A stretch of 64,000 bases of DNA, taken from Kibdelosporangium persicum (GTDB lineage Bacteria; Actinomycetota; Actinomycetes; Mycobacteriales; Pseudonocardiaceae). Below, one piece after another: positions 27,283 through 35,262 of the stretch. Position numbers and translations under genes: made by a program. Within the stretch, counting starts at the first letter, position 1. Each line of letters begins with the position of its first letter. Under the pieces are notes generated by a model, which was given only the letters and a program-made list of their open reading frames with translations, was not told the origin of the DNA and searched no databases. The stretch spans positions 124,001 through 188,000 of the forward strand of contig NZ_JAAATY010000009.1 of the NCBI RefSeq assembly GCF_013280595.1. The letters run 5' to 3'.

Positions 27283-27353
27283 GGACGACCCCCGCCAGGG
27301 GGGAGGGACGGGGGTCGTCAATAGGTTCAGTCCCGGGGGGTCGGACTGAACCG
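27283..27353 (-). ncRNA. 6C RNA (B11-type small RNA)
   Basis: On the minus strand two stem-loops stand in tandem. The first is GGTTCAGTCC-GACCCCCCG-GGACTGAACC (27352-27324) and the second GACGACCCCCG-(14-nt loop with CCCCCC)-CGGGGGTCGTC (27319-27284). Two hairpins with six-cytosine loops are the defining features of 6C RNA, conserved across actinobacteria. In M. tuberculosis this RNA (B11) lies between Rv3660c and Rv3661, exactly the equivalent place here (ssd and the HAD gene). It pairs with G-rich sites in target mRNAs. Transcript ends are approximate. Confidence 0.82.
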
Positions 27354-27488
27354 GCCCGGTGTCGAAGACCGGACGCCCTAACTGTATCCCCTTCCCAGGC
27401 GCTCGTGGTCACGGATACGGGTTTTTATTGGTCGTCTTGCGCCCACCGACCATGCCGCGGCCTGCGAGAGGGGGCATATGCTGGGCTT

Positions 27489-28292
27489 ATGACCGATGTG
27501 ACGAAGCGGGTCGCAGCGTTCTTCGACCTGGACAAGACGGTCATCGCCAAGTCGAGCACGCTGGCCTTCAGCCGTCCGTTCTTCCAGGGCGGGCTGATCA
27601 ACCGCCGCGCTGTGCTCAAGAGCGCGTACGCCCAGTTCGTCTTCATGCAGTCCGGGGCGGACGCCGACCAGGTGGCTCGGATGCGAGCCCACCTCACGGC
27701 TCTGTGCGAGGGCTGGGACATCGAGCAGGTCCGGGCCATCGTCGAGGAGACGCTGCACGACATCGTCGATCCGTTGATCTACGCCGAGGCGGCCGAACTG
27801 ATCAACGACCATAAGGCGCAGGGACATGACGTTGTTGTGGTCTCCGCCTCAGGTGAGGAGATCGTGCGGCCGATCGCCCGCATGATCGGAGCCGACGACA
27901 GCGTGGGCACCCGGATGGTCGCGGATGACGGCCGCTACACCGGGGAGATCGAGTTCTACTGCTACGGCGAGAACAAGGCCGTGGCGATGAAACAGCTGGC
28001 CGCGGAACGGAACTACGACCTCGCTGCCTGCTACGCCTACAGCGACTCGGTCACCGACGTGCCCATGCTCGATGTGGTGGGGCACCCGGCGACCGTCAAC
28101 CCGGATCGGGCGTTGAAGAAGGTCGCGAGCGAGCGCGGCTGGCCGGTGCTGACGTTCTCCAAACCCGTGTCGCTGCGGTCGAGAATCCAGATGCCGTCCG
28201 GCACCGCGGTGGCCATCACCGCGGCCAGTCTTGGGGTCGCCGCGGCCGCCGGGGCCACGTGGTACGGAATCCGTCGCCGGAAGCGGAAGTAG
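27489..28292 (+). CDS. HAD-IB family phosphatase with C-terminal membrane anchor
   Basis: A 267-residue protein of the SerB-like HAD subfamily IB. Motif I is FFDLDKTVI, motif II VVVSASG, motif III ENKAVAMKQL and motif IV AYSDSVTDVPML, all with the needed aspartates, lysine and serine. The last ~30 residues form one membrane helix (AVAITAASLGVAAAAGATWYG) with a basic tail, so it is probably tail-anchored with the enzyme in the cytoplasm. Orthologs sit between the Tad/ssd genes and an RNA gene in mycobacteria (Rv3661) and Streptomyces. The substrate is a phosphomonoester of unknown identity. Confidence 0.9.
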   Translation: MTDVTKRVAAFFDLDKTVIAKSSTLAFSRPFFQGGLINRRAVLKSAYAQFVFMQSGADADQVARMRAHLTALCEGWDIEQVRAIVEETLHDIVDPLIYAEAAELINDHKAQGHDVVVVSASGEEIVRPIARMIGADDSVGTRMVADDGRYTGEIEFYCYGENKAVAMKQLAAERNYDLAACYAYSDSVTDVPMLDVVGHPATVNPDRALKKVASERGWPVLTFSKPVSLRSRIQMPSGTAVAITAASLGVAAAAGATWYGIRRRKRK

Positions 28293-28431
28293 CCACCCAT
28301 ATGGGGGGCGTCGGTAGCCCGGTCGGGGGTAGCGAGGTGCGCCGCATGCCCGCTACGTGTGCGCCGATCCGACCACGAGGCGTGTTGATCTACCGCTTAA
28401 AGACTCTGTACCGGTGCACCCGTCCGTGCCC

Positions 28432-28460
28432 TTGAAGTGACGGCGCTCACTGGGTACAAA
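28432..28460 (+). promoter_or_regulatory. Strong sigma-70-type promoter for the structured RNA
   Basis: TTGAAG (28432-28437) and TACAAA (28455-28460) are separated by exactly 17 bp, close to the vegetative consensus. The predicted start at about 28466 coincides with the 5' side of the closing stem of the RNA downstream. No coding frame is associated. Confidence 0.65.
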
Positions 28461-28465
28461 AGTAA

Positions 28466-28710
28466 GTGCGGACTCCTAGTCAGCCCGGGACCAAACGAAG
28501 AGAAGCTTGGTCCACCCTGATAGGACTCCGTGCGCGGACTCCGGGCACCCACGCGCAGCGCGCCGCGGGAGGCTTGTCGTCAAGGGACTGCGTACCGGGA
28601 CGCCGGGCGCCGAGGCCCAGTGAGTACGACGTGAGTTGCACGCTTGGTAACCCGAGAAGTCCGCGCTCGGCGGCGGCGTTCGTTGACCTGGTCAACGGAC
28701 GCCGCCGACA
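28466..28710 (+). ncRNA. Structured RNA, candidate Ms1/scr3559-type 6S-like RNA
   Basis: GTGCGGACT (28466-28474) can pair with AGTCCGCGC (28658-28666) to close a ~200-nt RNA. Inside it CGGACTCCTAGTCAG pairs with CTGATAGGACTCCG (28517-28530) and GGACCAA (28488-28494) with TTGGTCC (28507-28513). A long hairpin at 28671-28707 (CGTTGA/TCAACG continued by CGGCGGCG/CGCCGCCG) would terminate it. A good promoter lies directly upstream. In mycobacteria Ms1/MTS2823 and in S. coelicolor scr3559, RNAs linked to core RNA polymerase binding or 6S-like function, are encoded just after the HAD gene, as here. Identity rests on synteny and fold; no sequence comparison was possible. Confidence 0.65.
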
Positions 28711-28713
28711 TTC

Positions 28714-29265
28714 TCGCGCCGAGGGTGTTCGCTCGCTGCGCTCGCTTCCCTCGGCTCGAACGTCATTGCCTTTGGGGGCCGAGCCCCCAAACCCCCACGG
28801 TGCAAGCTCCTCCCGACCCAGCACTCGCTACTTTGGTCTTCGACCAGCACAATCGTCCGCTGCGGCTCGCGCCGAGGGTGTTCGCTCGCTGCGCTCGCTT
28901 CCCTCGGCTCGAACGTCATTGCCTTTGGGGGCCGAGCCCCCAAACCCCCACGGTGCGAGCTCCTCCCGACCCAGCGCTCGCTACTTTGGTCTTCGACCAG
29001 CACAATCATCCGCTGCGGCTCGCGCCGCGGGTATTCGCTCGCTTCCCTCGGCTCGAACGTCACTGCCTCTGGGGGCCGAGCCCCCAAACCCCCACGGTGC
29101 GAGCTCCTCCCGACCCAGCACTCGCTACTTTGGTCTTCGACCAGCACAATCATCCGCTGCGGCTCGCGCCGCGGTATTCGCCTCGAACGCCAACACGATG
29201 CGAACTCCTACCGACCTCGCGCTGGCTACTGTGGTGTTCGACCAGCAGAATCGTGCCGGTGTGGG
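28714..29265. repeat. 153-bp tandem repeat array
   Basis: Three near-identical units begin at about 28721, 28874 and 29027 (periods 153 and 153 bp). A fourth, shorter and diverged copy follows from 29171 (period 144). Each unit contains the self-complementary GGGGGCCGAGCCCCC and a GAGGG...CCCTC pair. Because the unit is a multiple of three, several frames stay open and encode periodic peptides (for example RSLPSARTSLPLGAEPPNP), but no frame has gene-like codon use or a ribosome site, so I treat it as non-coding. The region between the RNA terminator and nagZ otherwise holds nothing. Confidence 0.9.
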
Positions 29266-29313
29266 CCCAAACCCGCCGTTTGGCTCTTGGCTTCCCTTAC
29301 GTGACGTGGGTAA

Positions 29314-29342
29314 CTTACCGATTGAAGCGTCAAACCGGTAAG
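29314..29342. promoter_or_regulatory. Inverted repeat before nagZ
   Basis: CTTACCG (29314-29320) and CGGTAAG (29336-29342) lie 27 bp before the nagZ start. A symmetrical site at this place could be the operator of the MurR-type regulator encoded in the same cluster; this is inference. Confidence 0.4.
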
Positions 29343-29368
29343 AATCTTACGCCTCCAGGGAGGCAGAG

Positions 29369-31159
29369 GTGTCACGTCGCTGGATCCCTCCGGCCTTGGC
29401 CGCCGTCACGGCCTTGGCCACGGTCACCACGCCCGCCGCGGCAGCGCCCGATGTGGACGCGATGACGAGCTGGGCGAACGCCGCCTTGCGGCACTTGAGC
29501 CTGGAACAACGGGTCGGTCAGCTGTTCGTCGCGACGGTCTGGGGCAAGTCCGCTGACGAGGCGCACCCGGAGAACAAGAAGCGGTACGGAGTCGACACGC
29601 CCGCGCAGGTCGTGCAGCGCTACCAGGTCGGCGGCGTCATCTACTTCAACAACGCGGGCACGGACAACGTCGACGACCCGGTGCAGCTCACGCGCTTCTC
29701 CAACGGCCTGCAGCGCGCGGCCCTCACGTCCGGTGCGCGCATCCCGCTATTGATCTCGATCGACCAGGAGGGCGGCAACGTCACCAGGGTCGTCGCGCCT
29801 GCCAGCGAGTTCCCCAGTGCCATGGCCGTCGGCGCCGCCCGCAACCCGGAGGACGCCAAGCGGCTGGCCGCGATCAGCGGCCACGAGCTGCGGGCGATGG
29901 GGATCAACCAGAACTTCGCGCCGGTGGCGGATGTCAACTCCAACCCGCTCAACCCGGTCATCGCGGCCCGGTCGTTCTCCTCGGACCCCGGGCTGGCCGG
30001 TCAGCTGGTGTCCGCGCAGATCGCCGGGTACCAGCGAGCGGGGTGGCCTGGTGACACCGTGTCCGCCGCGGCCAAGCACTTCCCCGGGCACGGTGACGCG
30101 GCCGAGGACAGCCACGTCGGGCTGCCGAAGATCGACCGTTCCGAGGAGCAGTGGCGCAAAACCGACCTGCCGCCGTTCAAGGCAGCGATCGCGGCGGGCA
30201 TCGACTCGATCATGACCGCGCACATCACGGTTCCGAGCATCGACCCGTCGGGTGAACCGGCCACCCTCTCCAAGCGGTTCATGACCGACATCCTGCGCAA
30301 CGAGCTGAAGTACGACGGTGTCATCGTCACCGACTCGCTGGCGATGGAGGGTGTGCGCAAGAAGCACCCGGACGCCGAGATCCCCGTGCTCGCGCTGGAA
30401 GCGGGCGTCGACCAGATGCTGATGCCGCCGGATCTGCATACCACGATCAACGGTGTGCTCGACGCCGTGCGCAGCGGCCGGATCAGCGAGGACCGGATCA
30501 ACGAGAGCGTGCTGCGAATCCTCAAGCAGAAGTGGAAGCGAGGCGTCTTCCTCAAGCCGTTCGCCGACGAGCGTTCGCTGCCGCGTGAGGTGGGTACGCA
30601 GCAGAATCTCGCGGAGATCCAGCGGATCAGCGACCGTACGGTCACCGTGCTGCGCAACGACGCGAACCTGCTGCCGATCAAGACGGCCCCCGGCAAGGTC
30701 CTGGTGACCGGCTGGAACAACCCGGCGTTCCCGGGCAGGCCCGCTGAGCCGGTCGCGGCGCTGGCCAAGGAGATCGGTCCGAACGCGACGGCGCTGTCCA
30801 CGGGAGCCAGCCCGACGACCGCCCTGGTCGATCAGGCTGTCGCGGCGGCGAGCGGTTCGGACCTCGTCATCGTGCTGACCAACGGTCTGCGTACGAGCGC
30901 AGCGCAGCGCACGCTGCTGACCAGGCTGCAGCAGACAGGTAAGCCCGTCATCCCCGTCGCCGTGCAGGTGCCGTACGACCCTGGCTTCGTCGACTCGCCG
31001 ACGTGGATCACCACGTACGCGTGGCGTGACGTCTCGATGGCCTCATTGGCGAAGGTGCTCTTCGGGAAGGTCTCGCCCCGGGGCAAGCTGCCGGTGAACG
31101 TGCCGACCGCCGACCCCGCGCAGATCCTCTTCCCCTTCGGAACGGGGCTGACATGGTGA
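29369..31159 (+). CDS. nagZ: Secreted beta-N-acetylhexosaminidase, GH3
   Basis: A 596-residue glycoside hydrolase family 3 enzyme with a Sec signal peptide (PPALAAVTALATVTTPAAAA). KHFPGHGDAAEDSH is the NagZ-specific loop carrying the catalytic His-Asp dyad. VTDSLAM holds the nucleophile aspartate, and DQEGGNVTRV is another family motif. A C-terminal GH3 domain is present, unlike short cytoplasmic NagZ. It removes terminal GlcNAc from peptidoglycan fragments outside the cell. GTG at 29369 follows GGGAGG. The stop overlaps namZ by 7 bp. It opens a MurNAc salvage cluster. Confidence 0.92.
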   Translation: MSRRWIPPALAAVTALATVTTPAAAAPDVDAMTSWANAALRHLSLEQRVGQLFVATVWGKSADEAHPENKKRYGVDTPAQVVQRYQVGGVIYFNNAGTDNVDDPVQLTRFSNGLQRAALTSGARIPLLISIDQEGGNVTRVVAPASEFPSAMAVGAARNPEDAKRLAAISGHELRAMGINQNFAPVADVNSNPLNPVIAARSFSSDPGLAGQLVSAQIAGYQRAGWPGDTVSAAAKHFPGHGDAAEDSHVGLPKIDRSEEQWRKTDLPPFKAAIAAGIDSIMTAHITVPSIDPSGEPATLSKRFMTDILRNELKYDGVIVTDSLAMEGVRKKHPDAEIPVLALEAGVDQMLMPPDLHTTINGVLDAVRSGRISEDRINESVLRILKQKWKRGVFLKPFADERSLPREVGTQQNLAEIQRISDRTVTVLRNDANLLPIKTAPGKVLVTGWNNPAFPGRPAEPVAALAKEIGPNATALSTGASPTTALVDQAVAAASGSDLVIVLTNGLRTSAAQRTLLTRLQQTGKPVIPVAVQVPYDPGFVDSPTWITTYAWRDVSMASLAKVLFGKVSPRGKLPVNVPTADPAQILFPFGTGLTW

Positions 31160-32406
31160 CCCGGCGCAGTCTGCTGGCCGCCGCGCCCGCGGCGATGGTC
31201 GCTGCCGCGAGCCCGGCCGTGGCGGACGAGAAACGTGGTGACCGCGGTGTCACGCCGGGTGCGGACCGCCTGGCCGAACGGGGCTGGCGTGACTTCGCCG
31301 GCCGTAAGGTAGGCGTGCTGACCAACCCGACGGGCGTGCTCAAGGACCGTACGCACATCGTGGACTCTCTGGTGGCTGCCGGAATGGCACCGGTCGCGGT
31401 GTTCGGTCCGGAGCACGGCTTCCGGGGCACGGCCCAAGCCGGTGGTTCCGAGGGGAGTTATACCGACCCGCGAACCAAGGTCCCGGTGTATGACGCGTAC
31501 GGCGTCACCGCGACGAAGCTCGCGGAGATGTACCGCAAGGCGGGCTTGGACACGGTCGTGTTCGACATCGCCGACATCGGCGCACGCTTCTATACCTACA
31601 TATGGTCCATGTACACGGCCATGGTGGCCGCGGTCGAGACCGGCGCGTCGTTCGTCGTGCTGGACCGGCCGAACCCGGTCGGTGGCAATGCGTACGGGCC
31701 CATGCTCGACCCGGCGTTCGCGTCCGGGGTCGGCCGGAAGCCGATCGTCCAGCAGCACGGGATGACCGCGGGCGAGCTGGCCAAGTTCTTCGACGCGGAG
31801 TTCCTGCCCGCCGACACGGGCGGCCGCCGGTTGTCCAAACTGGACGTCGTCGCGGTCCGGGGCTGGCATCGGGACACCCTGTTCAGCCGGACCGGGCTGG
31901 ACTGGGTGCCGCCGAGCCCGAACGTGCCGACGCCGCAGACCGCGCTGGTCTACCCGGGCACGTGCCTGTTCGAGGGCACCGTGCTGTCCGAGGGCCGGGG
32001 CACCACCAGGCCGTTCGAGATGATCGGCATGCCGGACCTGGACTGGCGGTGGGCCGAGGAGCTGAACAAGCTGGGCCTGCGGGGCGTGCGGTTCCGGGAG
32101 AACTACTTCGTGCCGACGTTCAACAAGTTCGTCGGCAAGACGTGCGGCGGTGTCCAGTTGCACCTGACCGACGAGCAGGCGTTCGAGCCGATCGAGACTG
32201 CGGTGGCCATGCTCGTCACCGCGAAGCGGCTCTACCCCGCGCTGTTCGCGTGGCGGCCGGACAACTTCATCGACAAGCTCTCCGGCTCCACCAGGCTGCG
32301 CACGATGATCGACGCGGGCGCGGGCGTCGCCGAGGTGACGGGCGCGTGGCGGGACGAACTGGCGCGCTTCCGCCAGCAACGCAGGCAACACCTGATCTAC
32401 TGGTGA
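31153..32406 (+). CDS. namZ: Exo-beta-N-acetylmuramidase (NamZ, DUF1343)
   Basis: A 417-residue secreted enzyme with a twin-arginine-like signal (TRRSLLAAAPAAMVAAAS). DUF1343 motifs are present: VGVLTNPTGV, FGPEHGFRG, FDIADIGARFYTYIWSM, LDRPNPVGG and YPGTCLFEGT. This family (GH171, NamZ) releases MurNAc from the non-reducing end of peptidoglycan chains, complementing NagZ. It overlaps nagZ by 7 bp and is followed within 9 bp by a serine hydrolase, so the three are one operon. The pairing strongly implies use of the organism's own or foreign cell walls as food. Confidence 0.92.
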   Translation: MVTRRSLLAAAPAAMVAAASPAVADEKRGDRGVTPGADRLAERGWRDFAGRKVGVLTNPTGVLKDRTHIVDSLVAAGMAPVAVFGPEHGFRGTAQAGGSEGSYTDPRTKVPVYDAYGVTATKLAEMYRKAGLDTVVFDIADIGARFYTYIWSMYTAMVAAVETGASFVVLDRPNPVGGNAYGPMLDPAFASGVGRKPIVQQHGMTAGELAKFFDAEFLPADTGGRRLSKLDVVAVRGWHRDTLFSRTGLDWVPPSPNVPTPQTALVYPGTCLFEGTVLSEGRGTTRPFEMIGMPDLDWRWAEELNKLGLRGVRFRENYFVPTFNKFVGKTCGGVQLHLTDEQAFEPIETAVAMLVTAKRLYPALFAWRPDNFIDKLSGSTRLRTMIDAGAGVAEVTGAWRDELARFRQQRRQHLIYW

Positions 32407-32414
32407 GGTACCCG

Positions 32415-34160
32415 ATGTTTCGTCGAGCGGTGCTCGCACTGACCATGGTGGGTGTGACAGGCGCTGGTGCAGTGTCCGCCGAGGCACACGGCGGTGACTC
32501 GGGCCGGTTCGACCGGCCGAGGCAGGGGTTCGCCGCGCCCTGGACGCAGTTGCGGGACGGCAATCCCGAGCAGGTCGGGCTGGACCGGGCGCCGATCGAC
32601 GCGGCGCTTCGCCAGATCGACGAGTGGACCAGGACGAATCCGACGCAGCCACCGGTGGCCAAGCCGTTGATGTCCGGCGTGGTCACGCTGCTGGCCCACG
32701 ATGGGGTGAACGTCAGCCGGTCAGCATCCGGTTACGCGGTGCGGTATTCGGACGCCTCGGGCACCGAACTGCCCGCCGAACAGCGTGTTCCGATGCGCCG
32801 GGACACGATCTTCGACATGGCCTCGATCAGCAAGCTGTTCACGTCCATCGCCGTGATGCAGCTGGCCGAGCAGGGCAAGGTGGACGTGGACGCGCCGGTT
32901 TCCCGCTACCTGCCAGAGTTCGGCGTCAACGGCAAGGCCGGGATCACGGTCAAGCAGCTGCTGATCCATACCTCGGGGCTGGTGTCGTTCATCCCGTTGT
33001 GGAGCTTGTACCCGGACAAGGCGTCGCGGCTCCAGGCCGTGATGGACATAGCACCCAAGTACGTGCCGGGCTCGACGTACGAGTACTCGGATCTCAATCT
33101 GATCACGCTCGGCATGCTCGTCGAGCGTCTGACGGGGTCCACGTTGGACAACGTCGTCACGAAAGGGATCACCGAGCCGCTCGGGATGACCGACACCGGG
33201 TACAATCCGCCCGCGTCCAAACTGGACCGGATCGCGGCCACCGAGTACCAGGCCACTCCGGCGCGGGGAATCGTCCGGGGGCAGGTACACGACGAGAACG
33301 CGTGGTCACTCGGTGGCGTCGCCGGGCACGCCGGGATCTTCTCGACCGCCTCGGACATGGCGGTACTGGCCCAAAGTCTCATCAATGGCGGCATTTATGC
33401 CCACAAGCGGATCCTCCGGCCGGAGACGGTCCGCACGATGCTGACCGACTACACGACGAACTTCCCTGGCTACGCACACGGTTTGGGCTTCGAACTGGAC
33501 CGAAGGTTCTACATGGGAGGGCTGAGCGGCCCGGCGACCGCGGGTCACACCGGTTACACCGGCACCACTCTGGTGCTGGACCTGCAGTCGAGGTCGATCG
33601 CGATCCTGTTGTCCAACAGGGTGCACGTGTCGCGCAACTGGGGATCGATCAACCCGGCGCGCGAGACGCTGGCGACCGGGCTGGCCAAGGCTTTGGCTGT
33701 CCGGCCGCGACATGGCCGTGACGCCTGGTACACGGGGATCGGCAACTCGTCGACCGCCACACTGTCCACACGAGAGCTCAAGACGCGAGGTACACCCGTC
33801 CGGGTTAGCTTCGACACGTTCGTGGACACCGAGATTTCGGATCACCTCGTTCTGGAGTCGAGCAGTGACGGCGTGTCGTGGCAAGCGGTTCCGGTCAGCG
33901 CGCGCGGGCCTGGCGCGCCGGCCGGCGCTCCCCTCTTCCTGTCCGGCTCGGGCCACCGGACCTGGTGGAACGTGCGCGCGGAAGTGCCGACAGTCGACAA
34001 GATTTTCTTGCGGTGGCGATTCAGTACGGACAGAACCCTCACCGGGCGCGGGGTGTTATTGGACAACATCAAAATCACCCAGGGTAGCCGGACACTTCTG
34101 GACGGTGAAAAACAACCAACCACACTCGTTCCACAAGCCTGGGATCGTCGAATCCGATGA
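32415..34160 (+). CDS. Secreted serine hydrolase, beta-lactamase/PBP-like fold
   Basis: A 581-residue protein with a signal peptide. The class C beta-lactamase/esterase fold shows S-x-x-K in MASISKLFTS (~residue 140), Y-S-D in YEYSDLN, and HTGYTG in the KTG position. After ~residue 430 a second domain of beta-strand character (VSFDTFVDTEISDHLVLESS..WRFSTDRTLTGRGVLLDNI) may bind sugars. Homologs accompany NamZ and NagZ and are thought to act on muropeptides or peptide stems; the exact reaction is unknown. It follows namZ by 8 bp. Confidence 0.87.
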   Translation: MFRRAVLALTMVGVTGAGAVSAEAHGGDSGRFDRPRQGFAAPWTQLRDGNPEQVGLDRAPIDAALRQIDEWTRTNPTQPPVAKPLMSGVVTLLAHDGVNVSRSASGYAVRYSDASGTELPAEQRVPMRRDTIFDMASISKLFTSIAVMQLAEQGKVDVDAPVSRYLPEFGVNGKAGITVKQLLIHTSGLVSFIPLWSLYPDKASRLQAVMDIAPKYVPGSTYEYSDLNLITLGMLVERLTGSTLDNVVTKGITEPLGMTDTGYNPPASKLDRIAATEYQATPARGIVRGQVHDENAWSLGGVAGHAGIFSTASDMAVLAQSLINGGIYAHKRILRPETVRTMLTDYTTNFPGYAHGLGFELDRRFYMGGLSGPATAGHTGYTGTTLVLDLQSRSIAILLSNRVHVSRNWGSINPARETLATGLAKALAVRPRHGRDAWYTGIGNSSTATLSTRELKTRGTPVRVSFDTFVDTEISDHLVLESSSDGVSWQAVPVSARGPGAPAGAPLFLSGSGHRTWWNVRAEVPTVDKIFLRWRFSTDRTLTGRGVLLDNIKITQGSRTLLDGEKQPTTLVPQAWDRRIR

Positions 34161-34313
34161 TAAAGTTTGTTAACGACACCCCCCTTACCTGCGATTTCCC
34201 AGCCAAGCCCGCTGTGGTTGCAGGTTCAAGTTTCGGACACGTTTGGGTGTCGTTGCGTCAGGAGGTCTAGCCGTGACCTTGTCGGATCCCGTAACTGTTA
34301 GTAAGTTTCCCAC

Positions 34314-35246
34314 GTGAGCACCGCAGAGATGGTCGACGAACGGAGCGAGTCCAGCCCGCTCGTCCGCATCAGGTCGCTCCTGCCCGGCCTGGCCCGCGCG
34401 GAGCAGCGAGTCGCCAAAGTGGTGCTGGACAACCCGGCGGCTGTCGCCCGCCGGAGCATCACCGAGGTCGCCGACGCGGCCGGCACCAGCGAGACCACGG
34501 TCACCCGGTTCTGCAAGGCGATCGGCGTCGGTGGTTACCCGGAGCTGCGCATCGCGCTGGCCGCGGACACCGCGCGCACGGAGGCACGCGCCGAACGTGA
34601 TCTCGGTGGGGAGATCGGCCCGGAGGACGACCTCGCGCAGGTCGTCAACAAGGTCACCTTCGCTGACGCCCGTGCCGTGGAGGAAACGGCCGACCAGCTG
34701 GATGTCGCCACGTTGCAGCAGGTCGTCGATGTGATCGCCGCCGCAGGCCGCGTCGACGTCTACGGCGTGGGCGCGAGTGCCTTCGTGGCGCTCGACCTGC
34801 AGCAGAAGCTGCATCGCATCGGCCGGGTGAGCTTCGCGTGGAACGACACGCACATCATGCTCACGTCGGCGGCGGTGCTCGGCTCGGGAGATGTCGCTGT
34901 CGGCATCTCGCACACCGGGGCGACCACCGACACCGTTGAAGCGCTGCGCACCGCGCGGCAACACGGCGCCACAACCGTGGCGCTGACCAACTTCCCGCGC
35001 TCCCCGATCACCGAAGTGGCCGACCTCGTGTTGACCACCGCGGCACGGGAGACCACGTTCCGCTCCGGTGCGATGGCCAGCAGGATCGCCCAGTTGACGG
35101 TGATCGACTGCCTGTTCATCGGAGTGGCGCAACGGCACCTGCCGACGGCGATGGGCGCACTGGAAGCCACGCGTGACGCGGTTGGCCCGCACCGGCTGGA
35201 GACCCGGCCGGACGGCCGTCGCAAGACACGCGACACCGGAAAATGA
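34314..35246 (+). CDS. murR: MurR/RpiR-family transcriptional regulator
   Basis: A 310-residue regulator with an N-terminal RpiR helix-turn-helix (ITEVADAAGTSETTVTRFCKAIG, residues ~45-67) and a C-terminal SIS sugar-phosphate domain (VDVYGVGASAFVALDLQQKL; GISHTGATTDTVEAL). In other bacteria MurR senses MurNAc-6-phosphate and represses salvage genes. It is placed between the secreted hydrolases and murQ. GTG at 34314 has no ribosome site but follows a TAGTAA-like -10, suggesting a leaderless transcript with its own promoter. Confidence 0.92.
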   Translation: MSTAEMVDERSESSPLVRIRSLLPGLARAEQRVAKVVLDNPAAVARRSITEVADAAGTSETTVTRFCKAIGVGGYPELRIALAADTARTEARAERDLGGEIGPEDDLAQVVNKVTFADARAVEETADQLDVATLQQVVDVIAAAGRVDVYGVGASAFVALDLQQKLHRIGRVSFAWNDTHIMLTSAAVLGSGDVAVGISHTGATTDTVEALRTARQHGATTVALTNFPRSPITEVADLVLTTAARETTFRSGAMASRIAQLTVIDCLFIGVAQRHLPTAMGALEATRDAVGPHRLETRPDGRRKTRDTGK

Positions 35247-35262
35247 GAGCACCAGGACGGCG

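Noticed and set aside
28466-29341. A long open frame across the 153-bp repeat, with periodic Arg/Ser/Pro-rich peptides
   Set aside because: All frames on both strands are open because the unit is a multiple of three. There is no ribosome site or gene-like codon bias, and the 5' part overlaps a structured RNA with its own terminator.
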